Assembly: GCF_000374425.1 (NCBI RefSeq)
Contig: NZ_KB894376.1
Span: 1 to 64,000 of the forward strand
Reading direction: 5' to 3'
From: Acinetobacter tjernbergiae DSM 14971 = CIP 107465
Lineage (GTDB): Bacteria > Pseudomonadota > Gammaproteobacteria > Pseudomonadales > Moraxellaceae
DNA: 64,000 nt
Part shown: positions 45,330 through 55,583 of the stretch, one piece after another
How the letters are laid out: each line of letters opens with the position of its first letter
How positions within the stretch are numbered: position 1 is the first letter of the stretch
Notes under the pieces: model-generated
What the model was told of the DNA's origin: nothing
What the model saw: only the letters and a program-made list of their open reading frames with translations
Databases searched by the model: none
Position numbers and translations under genes: made by a program

Positions 45330-46328
45330 CTATGGTGATGGCGTTGAGCTATTCATTTTTAAAACTAAATCTTGTTGATTTGAATCGGTCTGTTTAGTTT
45401 TACTTTGAATCGCCCATTGGATATTTTCCAATTTTTCTTTTGCTGCATCAACACCCGCCTGCATGGTCATTTCACGCCCTTTGACATCAAAGATATGGGC
45501 TTTTTCACGTAGATCAGGCTGAATCACAATATCCGCATCTTTCAACTCTTCTTCAGCTAAACGTCCTTGCATAATATTAATATTTTGGTTAAACAAGCCC
45601 CAAACATTGGTGGTTTCTGTATGAATCGGTTGCGCCAAAATATCCACAGCGATCACAATATCCGCCCCTAAATCACGTGCGACTTCCACGGGTACTGGGC
45701 TGACCAACCCACCATCAACATATTCAATATTACGAATTTTCGTGGGTACAAACATACTTGGGATCGAAGCAGATGCACGTACTGCCTGCCCTGTATTCCC
45801 ATGATTAAATACAGTTTTAGTCCCATCTTTTAGTTCTGTCGCAACCACATACATTGGAATTTTCATTTTCTGTAAAGGCATGTTGTGTACTTGTTCATTC
45901 ACATAGTCCTCAACTTTTTTTCCATCCAAGAAACCTTTTAAACTGACATTAAGCTCTCGAACATCGTTGGCTTTAAGTTTAAGCGCAATCTCTCTCATCT
46001 CAGCCGCAGATTTACCACTGGCATAAATCGACCCCACGATACTGCCTGCACTTGTACCTACAATAAAGTCTGGGCGAATGCCTTGTTGTTCTAAAACTTC
46101 GAGTACGCCAATATGTGCATACCCACGCGCACCGCCACTGCCTAAAACCAGAGCGATAACAGGTCTTTTTTGCTGTTGTTTGATCTCAGCAAAAGGCTGA
46201 ACAACGGCTTGTACTTGAGCATCTTCAACGACAGGACTTAAATGTGAGGTGGTTTGACAACCTGCAAAAATCACCATTGAAAGTCCAAGAGTCAATAATT
46301 TAAGCTGTTTCATATGCCGTTTTGCCAT
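45330..46328 (-). CDS. Patatin-like phospholipase lipoprotein (RssA-like)
   Basis: A 332-residue lipoprotein with lipobox FAGC after a hydrophobic signal. The patatin fold follows: oxyanion loop GSGGARGYAHIG, nucleophile GTSAGS and the catalytic-dyad motif YVDGGLVSPVP. Such enzymes hydrolyse phospholipids or related esters, here in the envelope. The start may be 46328 or 46313 (MKQLKLLT); both leave a valid signal. It is monocistronic. Confidence 0.85.
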   Translation of the reverse strand: MAKRHMKQLKLLTLGLSMVIFAGCQTTSHLSPVVEDAQVQAVVQPFAEIKQQQKRPVIALVLGSGGARGYAHIGVLEVLEQQGIRPDFIVGTSAGSIVGSIYASGKSAAEMREIALKLKANDVRELNVSLKGFLDGKKVEDYVNEQVHNMPLQKMKIPMYVVATELKDGTKTVFNHGNTGQAVRASASIPSMFVPTKIRNIEYVDGGLVSPVPVEVARDLGADIVIAVDILAQPIHTETTNVWGLFNQNINIMQGRLAEEELKDADIVIQPDLREKAHIFDVKGREMTMQAGVDAAKEKLENIQWAIQSKTKQTDSNQQDLVLKMNSSTPSP

Positions 46329-46417
46329 ATCTATCTTATGTCATACTTTAATTTTAACGCCATTAAACACGAAATGCTGTATCACTTTTTTAGCATTTAT
46401 TCATAATATCTCCATAA

Positions 46418-46444
46418 AAAAAGCCCCTTGAAAGGAGCTTAAAT
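46418..46444 (-). terminator. Terminator behind the AGCS symporter
   Basis: On the minus strand AAGCTCCTTTCAAGGGGCTT forms a seven-pair stem (one G-T) followed by a run of T. Confidence 0.75.
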
Positions 46445-46476
46445 TGAGATAGATCAACAACTATGATTTAAATCAT

Positions 46477-47955
46477 TTACCAAATATCAGAATCTACTTT
46501 TTTCTTCAATTCAGGATAATGATCAAGCTTAAACTCAGGTTCTTTAATCCCTTTTTTCAACTGTGAGGTGTAGTCTTTTAATAAGGTTCGTGCGATCGGG
46601 GTTAATAGTAAAATTGCCACCAAGTTAATGGTTGCCATAATCCCCATAAACAAATCTGCTAATGACCAAACTAAAGGAACACTACCAATCGCACCGAAAT
46701 AAACCATCACCAAAACTAAGATTCGGAAGACAAACATCACTTTCGGATTATTATTAATAAACTGCATGTTTCCTTCTGCATAAGCATAGTTACCTAAAAC
46801 AGCCGAATAACAGAATAAGAATAATAAAATTGCGAGGAAATCTCCGCCCCAACTCCCGACTTGGCTTTCTAAAGCACGCTGAGTCAGTTCAACCCCAACA
46901 AATCCAGCATCATGGTAAACACCTGAAACTAAGATAATAATCGCGGTACTGGTACATACAATAAAGGTATCTACAAACACACCTAACATTTGTACCAAAC
47001 CTTGGTTCACTGGATGTTTTACATCAGATGCCGCTGCCGCATTCGGTGCAGAACCCATACCCGCTTCATTTGAGAACAAACCACGTTTGATGCCTTGCAT
47101 CATCGCCATAGAAACCATTGCACCAAAGAAACCGCCTGCTGCTGCATTAAATTGGAAAGCTTCGGTGAAGATCAGTTTGAAAATACCAGGCAATAACTCG
47201 TAATTACTAATCGCAATATATAAGGCAACGGCTAAATAGAGACCTGCTTTTAAAGGCACGAACATTTCAGCAAATTTTGCGATACGTTGAATACCACCAA
47301 AAATTGCCAAGGCAACCATCACCACCAGTGCAAGCCCCACCCATGAGATTTCTAAATCAATCCCACATAAGTGTGCAACTAGATTTGCTTTGTCCCACCC
47401 CCATGCATGTGAAGAAGCATTGGCAATGGCATTGATTTGAACTGAGTTAAAGACAAAACCGTAGGTAAAGATCAGTGCGAGTGCAAAAACCATCCCAAAG
47501 GTTTTACTGCGTAAACCTTGGGTAATATAGTACGCAGGTCCACCCCGAAACTGCTGAGTCTTACTATCTCTAACCTTAAATAGTTGAGCGAGTGAAGATT
47601 CAATAAAAGCTGAACTCATCCCCAAAATCGCAGTGAACCACATCCAAAACACTGCACCAGGCCCACCAATCGCAATCGCAATCGCAACACCTGCAATATT
47701 TCCTACCCCAACTCGACTGGCTAATCCCGTTACAAATGCCTGAAATGGAGTTAATCCGTGCGTATCTTTATCACCTTTGCGGCTGCCTTTCATGACTTTA
47801 ATACTGTGAAAGAACATTCTGATCTGCACAGCTTTAGTCGCAATCGTATAGAAAACACCAACCACCAATAGGAAAATAACTAGAAAATCCCATAAAGGGT
47901 CATTAAAAAAACTGACCCAAGCCATTAGGGTGTCATTTAATTGTCCATTCATCAT
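46477..47955 (-). CDS. AGCS-family alanine/glycine:cation symporter
   Basis: A 492-residue transporter of about eleven helices that brings in alanine or glycine with Na+ or H+. Signature blocks: FQAFVTGLASRVGVGNIAG, the FRGGPAYYI loop (usually GGPxYYI) and GLFSNEAGMGSAPNAAAA. Relatives are named AlsT/YaaJ/DagA. Single gene with its own terminator, next to gltS; both are amino-acid importers but separately transcribed. Confidence 0.92.
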   Translation of the reverse strand: MMNGQLNDTLMAWVSFFNDPLWDFLVIFLLVVGVFYTIATKAVQIRMFFHSIKVMKGSRKGDKDTHGLTPFQAFVTGLASRVGVGNIAGVAIAIAIGGPGAVFWMWFTAILGMSSAFIESSLAQLFKVRDSKTQQFRGGPAYYITQGLRSKTFGMVFALALIFTYGFVFNSVQINAIANASSHAWGWDKANLVAHLCGIDLEISWVGLALVVMVALAIFGGIQRIAKFAEMFVPLKAGLYLAVALYIAISNYELLPGIFKLIFTEAFQFNAAAGGFFGAMVSMAMMQGIKRGLFSNEAGMGSAPNAAAASDVKHPVNQGLVQMLGVFVDTFIVCTSTAIIILVSGVYHDAGFVGVELTQRALESQVGSWGGDFLAILLFLFCYSAVLGNYAYAEGNMQFINNNPKVMFVFRILVLVMVYFGAIGSVPLVWSLADLFMGIMATINLVAILLLTPIARTLLKDYTSQLKKGIKEPEFKLDHYPELKKKVDSDIW

Positions 47956-48015
47956 TTATTCGCTTTTCAATACGGCATGTACAATTAGTACAGGCACGAT
48001 AACAATAGATGAATC

Positions 48016-48040
48016 AAAAAAGCCCCACATGGGGCTTTTG
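48016..48040 (-). terminator. Terminator behind gltS
   Basis: AAAAAGCCCC-acat-GGGGCTTTT, symmetric and T-rich on either exit, just behind the gltS stop. Confidence 0.85.
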
Positions 48041-48047
48041 ATCCGAT

Positions 48048-49277
48048 TTAGGCAAAAAATTTCAAAATAATTTGAATCACAACCACATTCACTAAATCAA
48101 TAAAGAAAGCACCGACCAACGGCACGATCAAAAAGGCTTTATGTGAAGGGCCATACACATTGGTAATTGCTTGCATATTGGCAATTGCATTGGCAGTTCC
48201 CCCCATACCAAAACCACATAATCCTGCACCCAATACCGCAGAATCATAATTACTGCCCATGACTCTGAACGAAACATAGACGGCAAATAACCACATCGCA
48301 ATGGTTTGAGCAATCAACAAGATCAACATAGGTAATGCCAGTGTGGTTAACTGCCACAGCTTTAACGATACCAATGCCATTGCTAAAAATAGTGCCAAAG
48401 CGGTATTACCAAACACATCAATTGCACGATCAAAAATAGGACGCTTAAAACCAAGCTCAATCACATTGCGCAGTAAAATACCGCCTGCCAATGCCCACAC
48501 AAACGTAGGGAGTTCAAATGCTGTACCCAAGGTCAAGTTCTTCATGATTTCAGCAAATGCCAAAGCAAAGGCAAACATACCGAGCGTGGTAATGGCATTA
48601 TCAGCAGTAATTAAGCGAACTTTTTGTGGTGCTTCAAATATATACTCGCTCTCTGTAAGCGGTTGCGCACTATTATCTGAGCGTTGCATGGTATTGAGCG
48701 GTGAAGCGAGTTGGTGTTTACGAATCAGATAGCGAGCTAAGGGACCGCCCATGAGACCACCAATGACCATACCAAAGGTCGCACTTGCGATCCCTAGAGG
48801 TAACGCACCTTCTACACCATACTTTGTTTCAAAAATAGGTCCCCATGCCCCCGATGTTCCTAAGCCACCAATCAGTGCAATGGATCCAGCCACAACGCCC
48901 ATCAATGGTTCTAAGCCAACCAGTTTAGCCACTGCCATACCGACGCCATTTTGGATAACCACGAAGCCTGAAATTGCGATCAGGAAGATCACGAGAGGCT
49001 TACCGCCTTCTTTTAATTTATGAAAGTTTGCACTCAAGCCAATGGATGCGAAGAACATTAACATAAAGGTATCTTGCATCAATTTATTGACTGAAATGGT
49101 ATAGCCTGTCGTTGAATGAACAATATAAAAAATAATAGCGCCTACGAGGCCGCCAGCCACAGGTTCAGGAATATTGTATTTGGTTAAAAAAGGGATATTT
49201 TTATTTAATAATCGCCCTGTATACAACACAAGTACCGCCAACATTAAACTAAATGTCGGGTGCAAAATATAATCCAT
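48048..49277 (-). CDS. gltS: GltS, sodium/glutamate symporter
   Basis: A 409-residue transporter with two inverted repeats of five helices. Family markers: the re-entrant loops IGLSANFHKLKEGG, GSIALIGGLGTSGAWGP and GAGLCGFGMGGTANAIANM (the GGxGT and GxGxGG motifs). It takes up glutamate with sodium. Start 49277 has AGGA eight bases upstream. Clear family length match. Confidence 0.95.
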   Translation of the reverse strand: MDYILHPTFSLMLAVLVLYTGRLLNKNIPFLTKYNIPEPVAGGLVGAIIFYIVHSTTGYTISVNKLMQDTFMLMFFASIGLSANFHKLKEGGKPLVIFLIAISGFVVIQNGVGMAVAKLVGLEPLMGVVAGSIALIGGLGTSGAWGPIFETKYGVEGALPLGIASATFGMVIGGLMGGPLARYLIRKHQLASPLNTMQRSDNSAQPLTESEYIFEAPQKVRLITADNAITTLGMFAFALAFAEIMKNLTLGTAFELPTFVWALAGGILLRNVIELGFKRPIFDRAIDVFGNTALALFLAMALVSLKLWQLTTLALPMLILLIAQTIAMWLFAVYVSFRVMGSNYDSAVLGAGLCGFGMGGTANAIANMQAITNVYGPSHKAFLIVPLVGAFFIDLVNVVVIQIILKFFA

Positions 49278-49482
49278 AATTTTGTCCTAAATCAGATTAA
49301 ACCATTAAGTGAATCTGCTCATCGCGCCCAATCAAAATTACTGTCCTACTTTTAAAATAGTAACTCTCAAAATGGGTTGAAATTCAATCAACTTTATAAA
49401 AAGCATACAGTTCCTTGTGAGAACTCATGCCTGATAAAGTTGTAAAGCTTTTATGGATGATTACATCTACACAATAGATGGA

Positions 49483-50820
49483 TTAGAAATTATAGCGAGC
49501 CATTGCACCTACACGGTTATCCTTACCTTTTTGACCACTAAAGGTTTTGCGTTCACCGTAGATATATTCCACCCCCAAAGTAACGGGTGGCACAGGTGAA
49601 TACATCATATTCCACCAACCTTGTTGCAAGGTTTTGTTCTGCGTGGTATCGACAGATGCTTGTTGCGCAAATTGATTCGCATCATTTGCAAACATTGCAC
49701 CATACGCGAGTGTACTGCGTAATTTCGAGGTGATTTGATAGCTTGTGCCGAAGGTCAGCGCATCAAACTCATTTAGATTTAAATCAAAATTATTGGGATT
49801 CACATTAAAAGTATTATTGGTATAGAGTAAAAATTTGCTATCGCCTTTAACATGCGAATAATCAATCATCGCCTGTAATGAATCCGTAAATTTATACTTT
49901 GTACCGACTGCAATGCCCCAACCTAAATCAGCATCGTCAGCACTCAATTGTTTATTATTTTGATCATAATTTACCTTACTACGTGCCTCTGTCACTAACA
50001 CACGAGTAGACGTTGTTCCTTTGCCATCATCAAAATCATATTTTAACTTTGAGGTTAAAGCAGGCACTCGGTTGTCGTCATTGCCTTTTTCTAAAGCGAC
50101 CGAATAACTAAGTTCAGGATTGAATTGTCCACTATAACGCACCATAGGGGTACGATATGTCCCCACACCTAAAGGTGAATTAAAATCAATCATTTCTGGC
50201 TGTAAATCTGTTGCCAAAAATGTCGATGTTGTTTGACCAAATAGCCAATCATTAAAGCTTAAATAAGCATGGCGAATACGAATCGTGTCATTGCTACTAC
50301 CACCACGAAAATCAACTTCTAATTTCCCACCAACATCTGCATCTTGAACAGGTGCTTTAAAGTCGAGACCTAATCGTGTCACCGTCGCAGTGCTATAAAA
50401 ACGATCACTATTTTTTTCATTTCCCTCAAGATCAACTTTATTGATTCGGTTGAAAATGCCATCGCCGCCTTTGGCTTGATACGATGCATCGCCACGTAAA
50501 AAACCATATAACTGAACTTGTGCGCCTGAAGCAGAATTAAAACTTAAAGCTGATGGTTGAGGAGATACTTCAGTCTGCTTCGGCATATTCTGATTCTGCG
50601 CAGCCACAGATGTTTGTGTAGCTTGTTGAGGCATCTCATTTTTTTGTTTTGACTGTGGAACATATTGTTCTAGTAAAGCCCTTAATTCTTTTACTTCATC
50701 TCGAAGTTGTTGAATTTGCTCTTGTTCGTTTGCAGCCTGCACATTGTTCATCATTAAGACAGCAATGGTAAACGCCAATCCCTGAACTATGAACGGCTTA
50801 CGGATGAGAGGTAAACTCAT
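49483..50820 (-). CDS. dcaP: DcaP-type outer-membrane porin
   Basis: A 445-residue trimeric-porin-type protein. The start at 50820 is set by AGGAG six bases upstream and gives a signal peptide ending NNVQA-AN. An N-terminal coiled coil (QEQIQQLRDEVKELRALLEQ, about residues 30-50) and a Gln/Pro linker follow, then a barrel ending in ARYNF. This layout is known from DcaP of Acinetobacter, which transports dicarboxylates and other small anions across the outer membrane. A long AT-rich upstream region suggests regulated expression. Confidence 0.88.
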   Translation of the reverse strand: MSLPLIRKPFIVQGLAFTIAVLMMNNVQAANEQEQIQQLRDEVKELRALLEQYVPQSKQKNEMPQQATQTSVAAQNQNMPKQTEVSPQPSALSFNSASGAQVQLYGFLRGDASYQAKGGDGIFNRINKVDLEGNEKNSDRFYSTATVTRLGLDFKAPVQDADVGGKLEVDFRGGSSNDTIRIRHAYLSFNDWLFGQTTSTFLATDLQPEMIDFNSPLGVGTYRTPMVRYSGQFNPELSYSVALEKGNDDNRVPALTSKLKYDFDDGKGTTSTRVLVTEARSKVNYDQNNKQLSADDADLGWGIAVGTKYKFTDSLQAMIDYSHVKGDSKFLLYTNNTFNVNPNNFDLNLNEFDALTFGTSYQITSKLRSTLAYGAMFANDANQFAQQASVDTTQNKTLQQGWWNMMYSPVPPVTLGVEYIYGERKTFSGQKGKDNRVGAMARYNF

Positions 50821-51240
50821 GAGAAGCTCCTGTATTCGTGTATATTTCAACATTTTACATAAGCATAAAATTGGGTAAATAAATATGCTTATCATAGAAA
50901 ACCTCTCTCACCTTATTGGTCAGAAAAGCCTAATCAATTTTAAAAAAGGGCGTATTATGCATAAATTTAAACTATTGTGTGTATTTTTTTATTCGAATTA
51001 TCATAACGATTTCAGTGTGTATCAATAAATATCATTTCTATTTCATTGTGTTACAAATATATTTCTTTTTCACATAAATAAAACAAAAAATAAAGTCTTC
51101 GTGCAGTATCACCGATTTATTTATGTCTGACCAAATTTCACTCAAATTTTGATCTACGACTAAAAAGCCATCCTCAAATCCACTTTATTACTTTATAGTC
51201 TCACCGCATGAGAAAAAGTAACAAGCTTAGGAACATGAAG
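50821..51240. other. AT-rich gap between divergent dcaP and nitroreductase genes
   Basis: No gene. It must hold two divergent promoters; no operator is recognised with confidence. Confidence 0.4.
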
Positions 51241-51948
51241 ATGAATATGGAACAAATCCGTCATGTGGATGATGCAATTACGTCACGCCATTCTGTACGC
51301 GCATTTTTAGATACACCTGTTGCAACACAAACCATCAAAGATATTTTAACCGTTGCTTCACGTGCGCCATCAGGAACAAATACCCAGCCATGGAAAGTAT
51401 ATGTCATTACGGGTAAAAAACGTGCTGAAATGATTGACCGTGTTTGTACAGCACAAATTGAACTTTTCCAAAAACCAGAACTTGCAGAACAATACCAAGA
51501 AACTTTCGCCTATTATCCTGAAACATGGATTTCCCCTTTTATTGACCGTCGTCGTGAAAATGGTTGGGGACTCTATGGTTTGCTTGGAATCCAAAAAGGC
51601 GAAAAAGAAAAAATGGCTGCGCAACAACTACGCAATTACCAATTGTTCGACGCACCTGTTGCACTCTGTTTCACAGTAAACAAAGCCATGGGCATTGGTT
51701 CAAAAATGGATATTTCCATGATGATTCAAAATGTCATGGTTGCTGCCAAAGCACGTGGCTTAGATACGTGCCCACAAGCAGCGTGGAATCATTTTCATCC
51801 CATCGTTTTAGAGGTATTAGATGCCCCAGAAGATGAAGAATTAGTATGTACCGTTGCCTTAGGTTATGCCGATCCAGATCATATCGTCAACAGCTTCATT
51901 ACACCTCGTGAACCCGTTGAAAATTTTACGGTATTTTTAGACGAATAA
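51241..51948 (+). CDS. NfnB-like nitroreductase family flavoprotein
   Basis: A 235-residue FMN-dependent oxidoreductase. The FMN-binding motif RHSVRAFLDTPV and the block SRAPSGTNTQPWKVYVI are diagnostic, with the second FMN segment near the C-terminus (TVALGYADPD). It reduces nitro groups, quinones or related electron acceptors with NAD(P)H in the cytoplasm; the natural substrate is not evident. Start 51241 is preferred: AGGA eight bases upstream. Other in-frame ATGs at 51208, 51235 and 51247 exist. It converges on the Bcr/CflA pump. Confidence 0.85.
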   Translation: MNMEQIRHVDDAITSRHSVRAFLDTPVATQTIKDILTVASRAPSGTNTQPWKVYVITGKKRAEMIDRVCTAQIELFQKPELAEQYQETFAYYPETWISPFIDRRRENGWGLYGLLGIQKGEKEKMAAQQLRNYQLFDAPVALCFTVNKAMGIGSKMDISMMIQNVMVAAKARGLDTCPQAAWNHFHPIVLEVLDAPEDEELVCTVALGYADPDHIVNSFITPREPVENFTVFLDE

Positions 51949-51959
51949 ACGATTCTGTA

Positions 51960-51990
51960 ACAGTATCTCTATGCAGAGATACTGTGTTTT
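51960..51990. terminator. Bidirectional terminator overlapping the pump stop codon
   Basis: Perfect 11-base-pair stem ACAGTATCTCT/AGAGATACTGT with a four-base loop and TTTT. The stop of the minus-strand pump gene lies inside the left arm. Confidence 0.85.
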
Positions 51991-53186
51991 AGTTGTTTTC
52001 CAACCTTTAAAATGGCAAACAATCCTGCACTGGTAAACAGCACCATCATGATGCCCATATTCAGTGATGCTTTCCAAACTAAGAAGTTTAAAATTACTCC
52101 ACCCAACAAGCCACAAGCAAACTGCATACTGCCCATGATTGCACTCGCAGTTCCAGCCCGCGCACCTTGTTGAGACATTGCCAAAGCCATCGCATTTGGA
52201 CCTGTTAAACCAATTCCAGACACCACAAAGAATAAGCCTGACATTAACAACCATAACGGTGCATCTGCCATTAACCCAGTACCAAATACAGCGAGTGCCC
52301 CAAAACATTGAATGGAACCACCCAGACGTAAACGCTGAAAAATGCCCATACGGGTATTGAGATGTTTATTAATTGAAGACATCAACATAATCCCAGCCGC
52401 ATTGAATGCAAACGCATAAGAAAACTGTTGCTGAGACAATCCATACTGTCCCATAAAAACTGCCGAAGCAGAGCTGATATAGCAGAATAATGCCGCACCT
52501 GTTAAACAACCTGCAAACATCGGCACTCTAAAACTGTCATCTTTTAGGATTGCAGCATAAAGTGTCGTCACTTGATAGGTTGATAACTTTAAACGGCGCT
52601 CAACTGGCAAAGATTCTTTAAAAAAGAAATGTACACAGAACCAACAGATGATTCCAACCGTTGCTAAGGTCAGAAAAATCGCCTGCCAAGGAAAGAACGT
52701 TAAAACCCATGCACCAAACATGGGGGCAAGAACAGGTGCAAGCCCCATTACAATCATCATGCTAGAAAAAGCTTGAGCTGAGCCTTGCATGTCCAAACGA
52801 TCACGAATAGCAGCCCTTGCAATCACAACACCGACACAGCCACCTAAAGCCTGAAAAATCCGTGCGGCAATCAAAGCCCACTCATTTGTTGTCAACACAC
52901 AAGCTAAACTTGCGATTACATAAAGGCTGAGACCAAAATATAAAGGTGGCTTACGTCCAATACGGTCACTGACAGGTCCATAAATCAACTGCCCAATCGC
53001 CAATCCTAAGAAATAAGCAGGGAGTGTATTTGCTATCATTTGTGTACTTACCCCAAACTCATCTGCCATTTGCGGCAATGCGGGTAAATACATATCAATT
53101 GATAATGGGCCGAGGGCTGTTAACAAAGCGAGTAATAAAATCCATGCTGTTGAATACTGACGCTGATTTGATTGCTCTGCCTGCAT
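51969..53186 (-). CDS. Bcr/CflA-family multidrug efflux transporter (MFS)
   Basis: A 405-residue major-facilitator drug:proton antiporter with twelve helices. The markers are DMYLPALPQMADEFGVS at helix 1, QLIYGPVSDRIGRKPPLYFG (motif A), RIFQALGGCVGVVIARAAIRD and SMMIVMGLAPVLAPMFGAWV. Relatives export bicyclomycin, sulfonamides or chloramphenicol; the substrate here is unknown. Single gene, divergent from the FUSC transporter. Confidence 0.9.
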   Translation of the reverse strand: MQAEQSNQRQYSTAWILLLALLTALGPLSIDMYLPALPQMADEFGVSTQMIANTLPAYFLGLAIGQLIYGPVSDRIGRKPPLYFGLSLYVIASLACVLTTNEWALIAARIFQALGGCVGVVIARAAIRDRLDMQGSAQAFSSMMIVMGLAPVLAPMFGAWVLTFFPWQAIFLTLATVGIICWFCVHFFFKESLPVERRLKLSTYQVTTLYAAILKDDSFRVPMFAGCLTGAALFCYISSASAVFMGQYGLSQQQFSYAFAFNAAGIMLMSSINKHLNTRMGIFQRLRLGGSIQCFGALAVFGTGLMADAPLWLLMSGLFFVVSGIGLTGPNAMALAMSQQGARAGTASAIMGSMQFACGLLGGVILNFLVWKASLNMGIMMVLFTSAGLFAILKVGKQLKHSISA

Positions 53187-53329
53187 AATACTCTACTATT
53201 CAAGTTTATTTATTTTCTAAGCTTAGCATCCTCAACATATTTGTGCATAATATTAGAGTCTGTTGATACGCTAAAAAGTGTTAACAAACTTTATGACAAA
53301 TTGATTGTCGGATACAAAAAGGACAAACT

Positions 53330-55504
53330 TTGAATCCTTGGCTAACGCGTTTAAAACAAGCAACCTATAACACCACGTTTATGTATAACGTGCGTATGCT
53401 TATTGCCTTCGCAGGGACTGCATTCGTTCCATATCTTTTAAATGCTCAATTGGCGACGATTCCACTGACCTTAGGCGTGGTTGCCGCAGCGATTAGTGAT
53501 ATTGATGATCGATTTTCTGTTCGTATCCTGAATCTGATCTATACCTATATCGGGTTTTTCATCACAGCAGCTTCGGTACAACTGTTATTTCCTTATCCAA
53601 TTGTTTTTGCAATTGGACTCATTGTTTCATGTATCGGTTGGATCTTATTGGGTTCGCTAGGGCGACGTTACGCAACGATTGCCTATGGGTGCTTGGTCGT
53701 CTCAGTCTATACCATGTTGGGTGTACATCTATTTGAACAATGGTATCTTCAACCCACGTTTTTAGTGCTCGGTGCTGCATGGTACGGATTACTCTCAACC
53801 ATTAGTTTCTTGCTCTTTCCTGTCCGCAAAGTGCAAGACCAACTTTCAGCTTCCTATTCAGCATTAGGCAGCTTCTTATATGCAAAATCAAACTTATTTG
53901 ACGTCGATATGACACCCTCTAGCTATCAACAAAGTATGATTGATTTAGCGCTAGAAAATGGCAAATTAGTGGCGATCTTTAATGAAATGCGCATGTCACT
54001 TTTAACCCGTTTAAAAGGTGACCGAGGACAAAAAGATACTCGCCGAAGTTTACAATATTACTTTGTCGCCCAAGACATTCATGAACGTGCCGACTCAGCC
54101 CATATTGATTATCAAAAACTAGCTAAAGTCTTTCAACACAGCGATATCTTATTTCGCTTCCAACGAATCTTATCCATTCAAGGCAAAGCGTGTCAGGATT
54201 TAGCCCATTCTATTTTAAGCCGTAGTCCTTATGTACATAACAAACGCTTTAAGCACAGCTTTGAAAATTTACGCATTTCATTAGAAAAACTACGAGAAGA
54301 TGGGCTTTATGATCAAGTGCGTATTAATGCTTTATTTGCACTTTACCAAAACCTAAAGTCAATTGATGCACAACTACAAAATTTAGAGACAGAACGCAAT
54401 CTAAAATTAATTAATGCGCAACAAGCTGAAAACCAATTAAAAGATGATGACCTAAAAGGTTGGAATGACATCATTGTACGTGTTAAGCAACATTTAACCC
54501 CTGAATCAGTGTTATTTCGCCATGCTGTCAGACTCTCGATTGTCTTATTTATTGGTTATGTATTTATTCAAGTAACGCATATTGCTTATGGCTACTGGAT
54601 ATTACTGACCGCACTATTTGTTTGCCAACCCAACTTTAATGCCACCAAACGCCGCTTATACTTACGAATTGTCGGAACCTTGATGGGCATTATTGTGGGT
54701 CTTGCGATTATTTATTTCATTCCCTCGATCGAAGGGCAATTGGTCATGTTGGTTCTCAGCGGCGTCTTATTTTTAGAACTTCGCAGTAAACAATATGCTC
54801 AAGCCACAGCTTTTATTACGATTCTTGCCTTAATTAACTTTAATCTAGACGGTTCTGCTTTTGCAGCAGGCTTACCTCGTTTTATTGACACGCTGATTGG
54901 CTGTGCATTGGCATGGTTTGGGGTCAGTTTTATTTGGCCCGATTGGAAGTTTCGTCGACTTCCCCGCTCAATCCAACGTTCTTTGCAAGCACAATGTAAA
55001 TACTTAGCAGAAGTGGTTGAGCAATACCATCAAGGACGTAACAATGCACTAAACTATCGTGTGGTCAGACGTGCTGCGCACAATACTGATGCAGAGGTTG
55101 CTTCACTAATTTCTACACTTGCCACAGAACCCAATATTGAATCTACGCAAAAAACCCTAGCGTTTGAATTCCTCTGCTTAAGCCATACCTTTTTAAGCTA
55201 TATCGCTGCACTAGGCGCTCACCGTGAACAAATCCAAGATCAGGAGATTTTAACACTGCTCGATCAAGCACTTGATGATATCCAAGGCGCACTACTCAGA
55301 GATGAAGTCCCTGATTTATCAGCACAAAATATGATGCAGACCATCCGTGAGCATTTAAATCGCAAAGAAGAAAATAATCAAAAATCCTTGATCATTTTGC
55401 AACAACTTTCGCTCATGCTGAGTATTTTAACTCGTTTAAGTATGCTCAAACAGAGTTTAAGCCATGAACCAAATGAAGATGGCACTGAGTTTGCATCTCT
55501 CTAA
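53330..55504 (+). CDS. yccS: YccS-type FUSC family transporter
   Basis: A 724-residue inner-membrane protein with two sets of six hydrophobic helices (about 20-165 and 395-510), each followed by a long cytoplasmic helical domain. This is the YccS/YhfK layout of the fusaric-acid-resistance (FUSC) superfamily, thought to export aromatic acids. The start is a TTG at 53330 preceded by AAAGGA seven bases upstream. The next ATG (17 codons on) would cut into the conserved N-terminus MNPWLTRLKQATYNT, so TTG is favoured. Confidence 0.88.
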   Translation: MNPWLTRLKQATYNTTFMYNVRMLIAFAGTAFVPYLLNAQLATIPLTLGVVAAAISDIDDRFSVRILNLIYTYIGFFITAASVQLLFPYPIVFAIGLIVSCIGWILLGSLGRRYATIAYGCLVVSVYTMLGVHLFEQWYLQPTFLVLGAAWYGLLSTISFLLFPVRKVQDQLSASYSALGSFLYAKSNLFDVDMTPSSYQQSMIDLALENGKLVAIFNEMRMSLLTRLKGDRGQKDTRRSLQYYFVAQDIHERADSAHIDYQKLAKVFQHSDILFRFQRILSIQGKACQDLAHSILSRSPYVHNKRFKHSFENLRISLEKLREDGLYDQVRINALFALYQNLKSIDAQLQNLETERNLKLINAQQAENQLKDDDLKGWNDIIVRVKQHLTPESVLFRHAVRLSIVLFIGYVFIQVTHIAYGYWILLTALFVCQPNFNATKRRLYLRIVGTLMGIIVGLAIIYFIPSIEGQLVMLVLSGVLFLELRSKQYAQATAFITILALINFNLDGSAFAAGLPRFIDTLIGCALAWFGVSFIWPDWKFRRLPRSIQRSLQAQCKYLAEVVEQYHQGRNNALNYRVVRRAAHNTDAEVASLISTLATEPNIESTQKTLAFEFLCLSHTFLSYIAALGAHREQIQDQEILTLLDQALDDIQGALLRDEVPDLSAQNMMQTIREHLNRKEENNQKSLIILQQLSLMLSILTRLSMLKQSLSHEPNEDGTEFASL

Positions 55505-55583
55505 TGTATCAGCCATTGGCATAATATCTTTGAGTGCCAATTGGTGTTAAACTTAACCCAGTTCTAAACTTATTTTTTAAACT

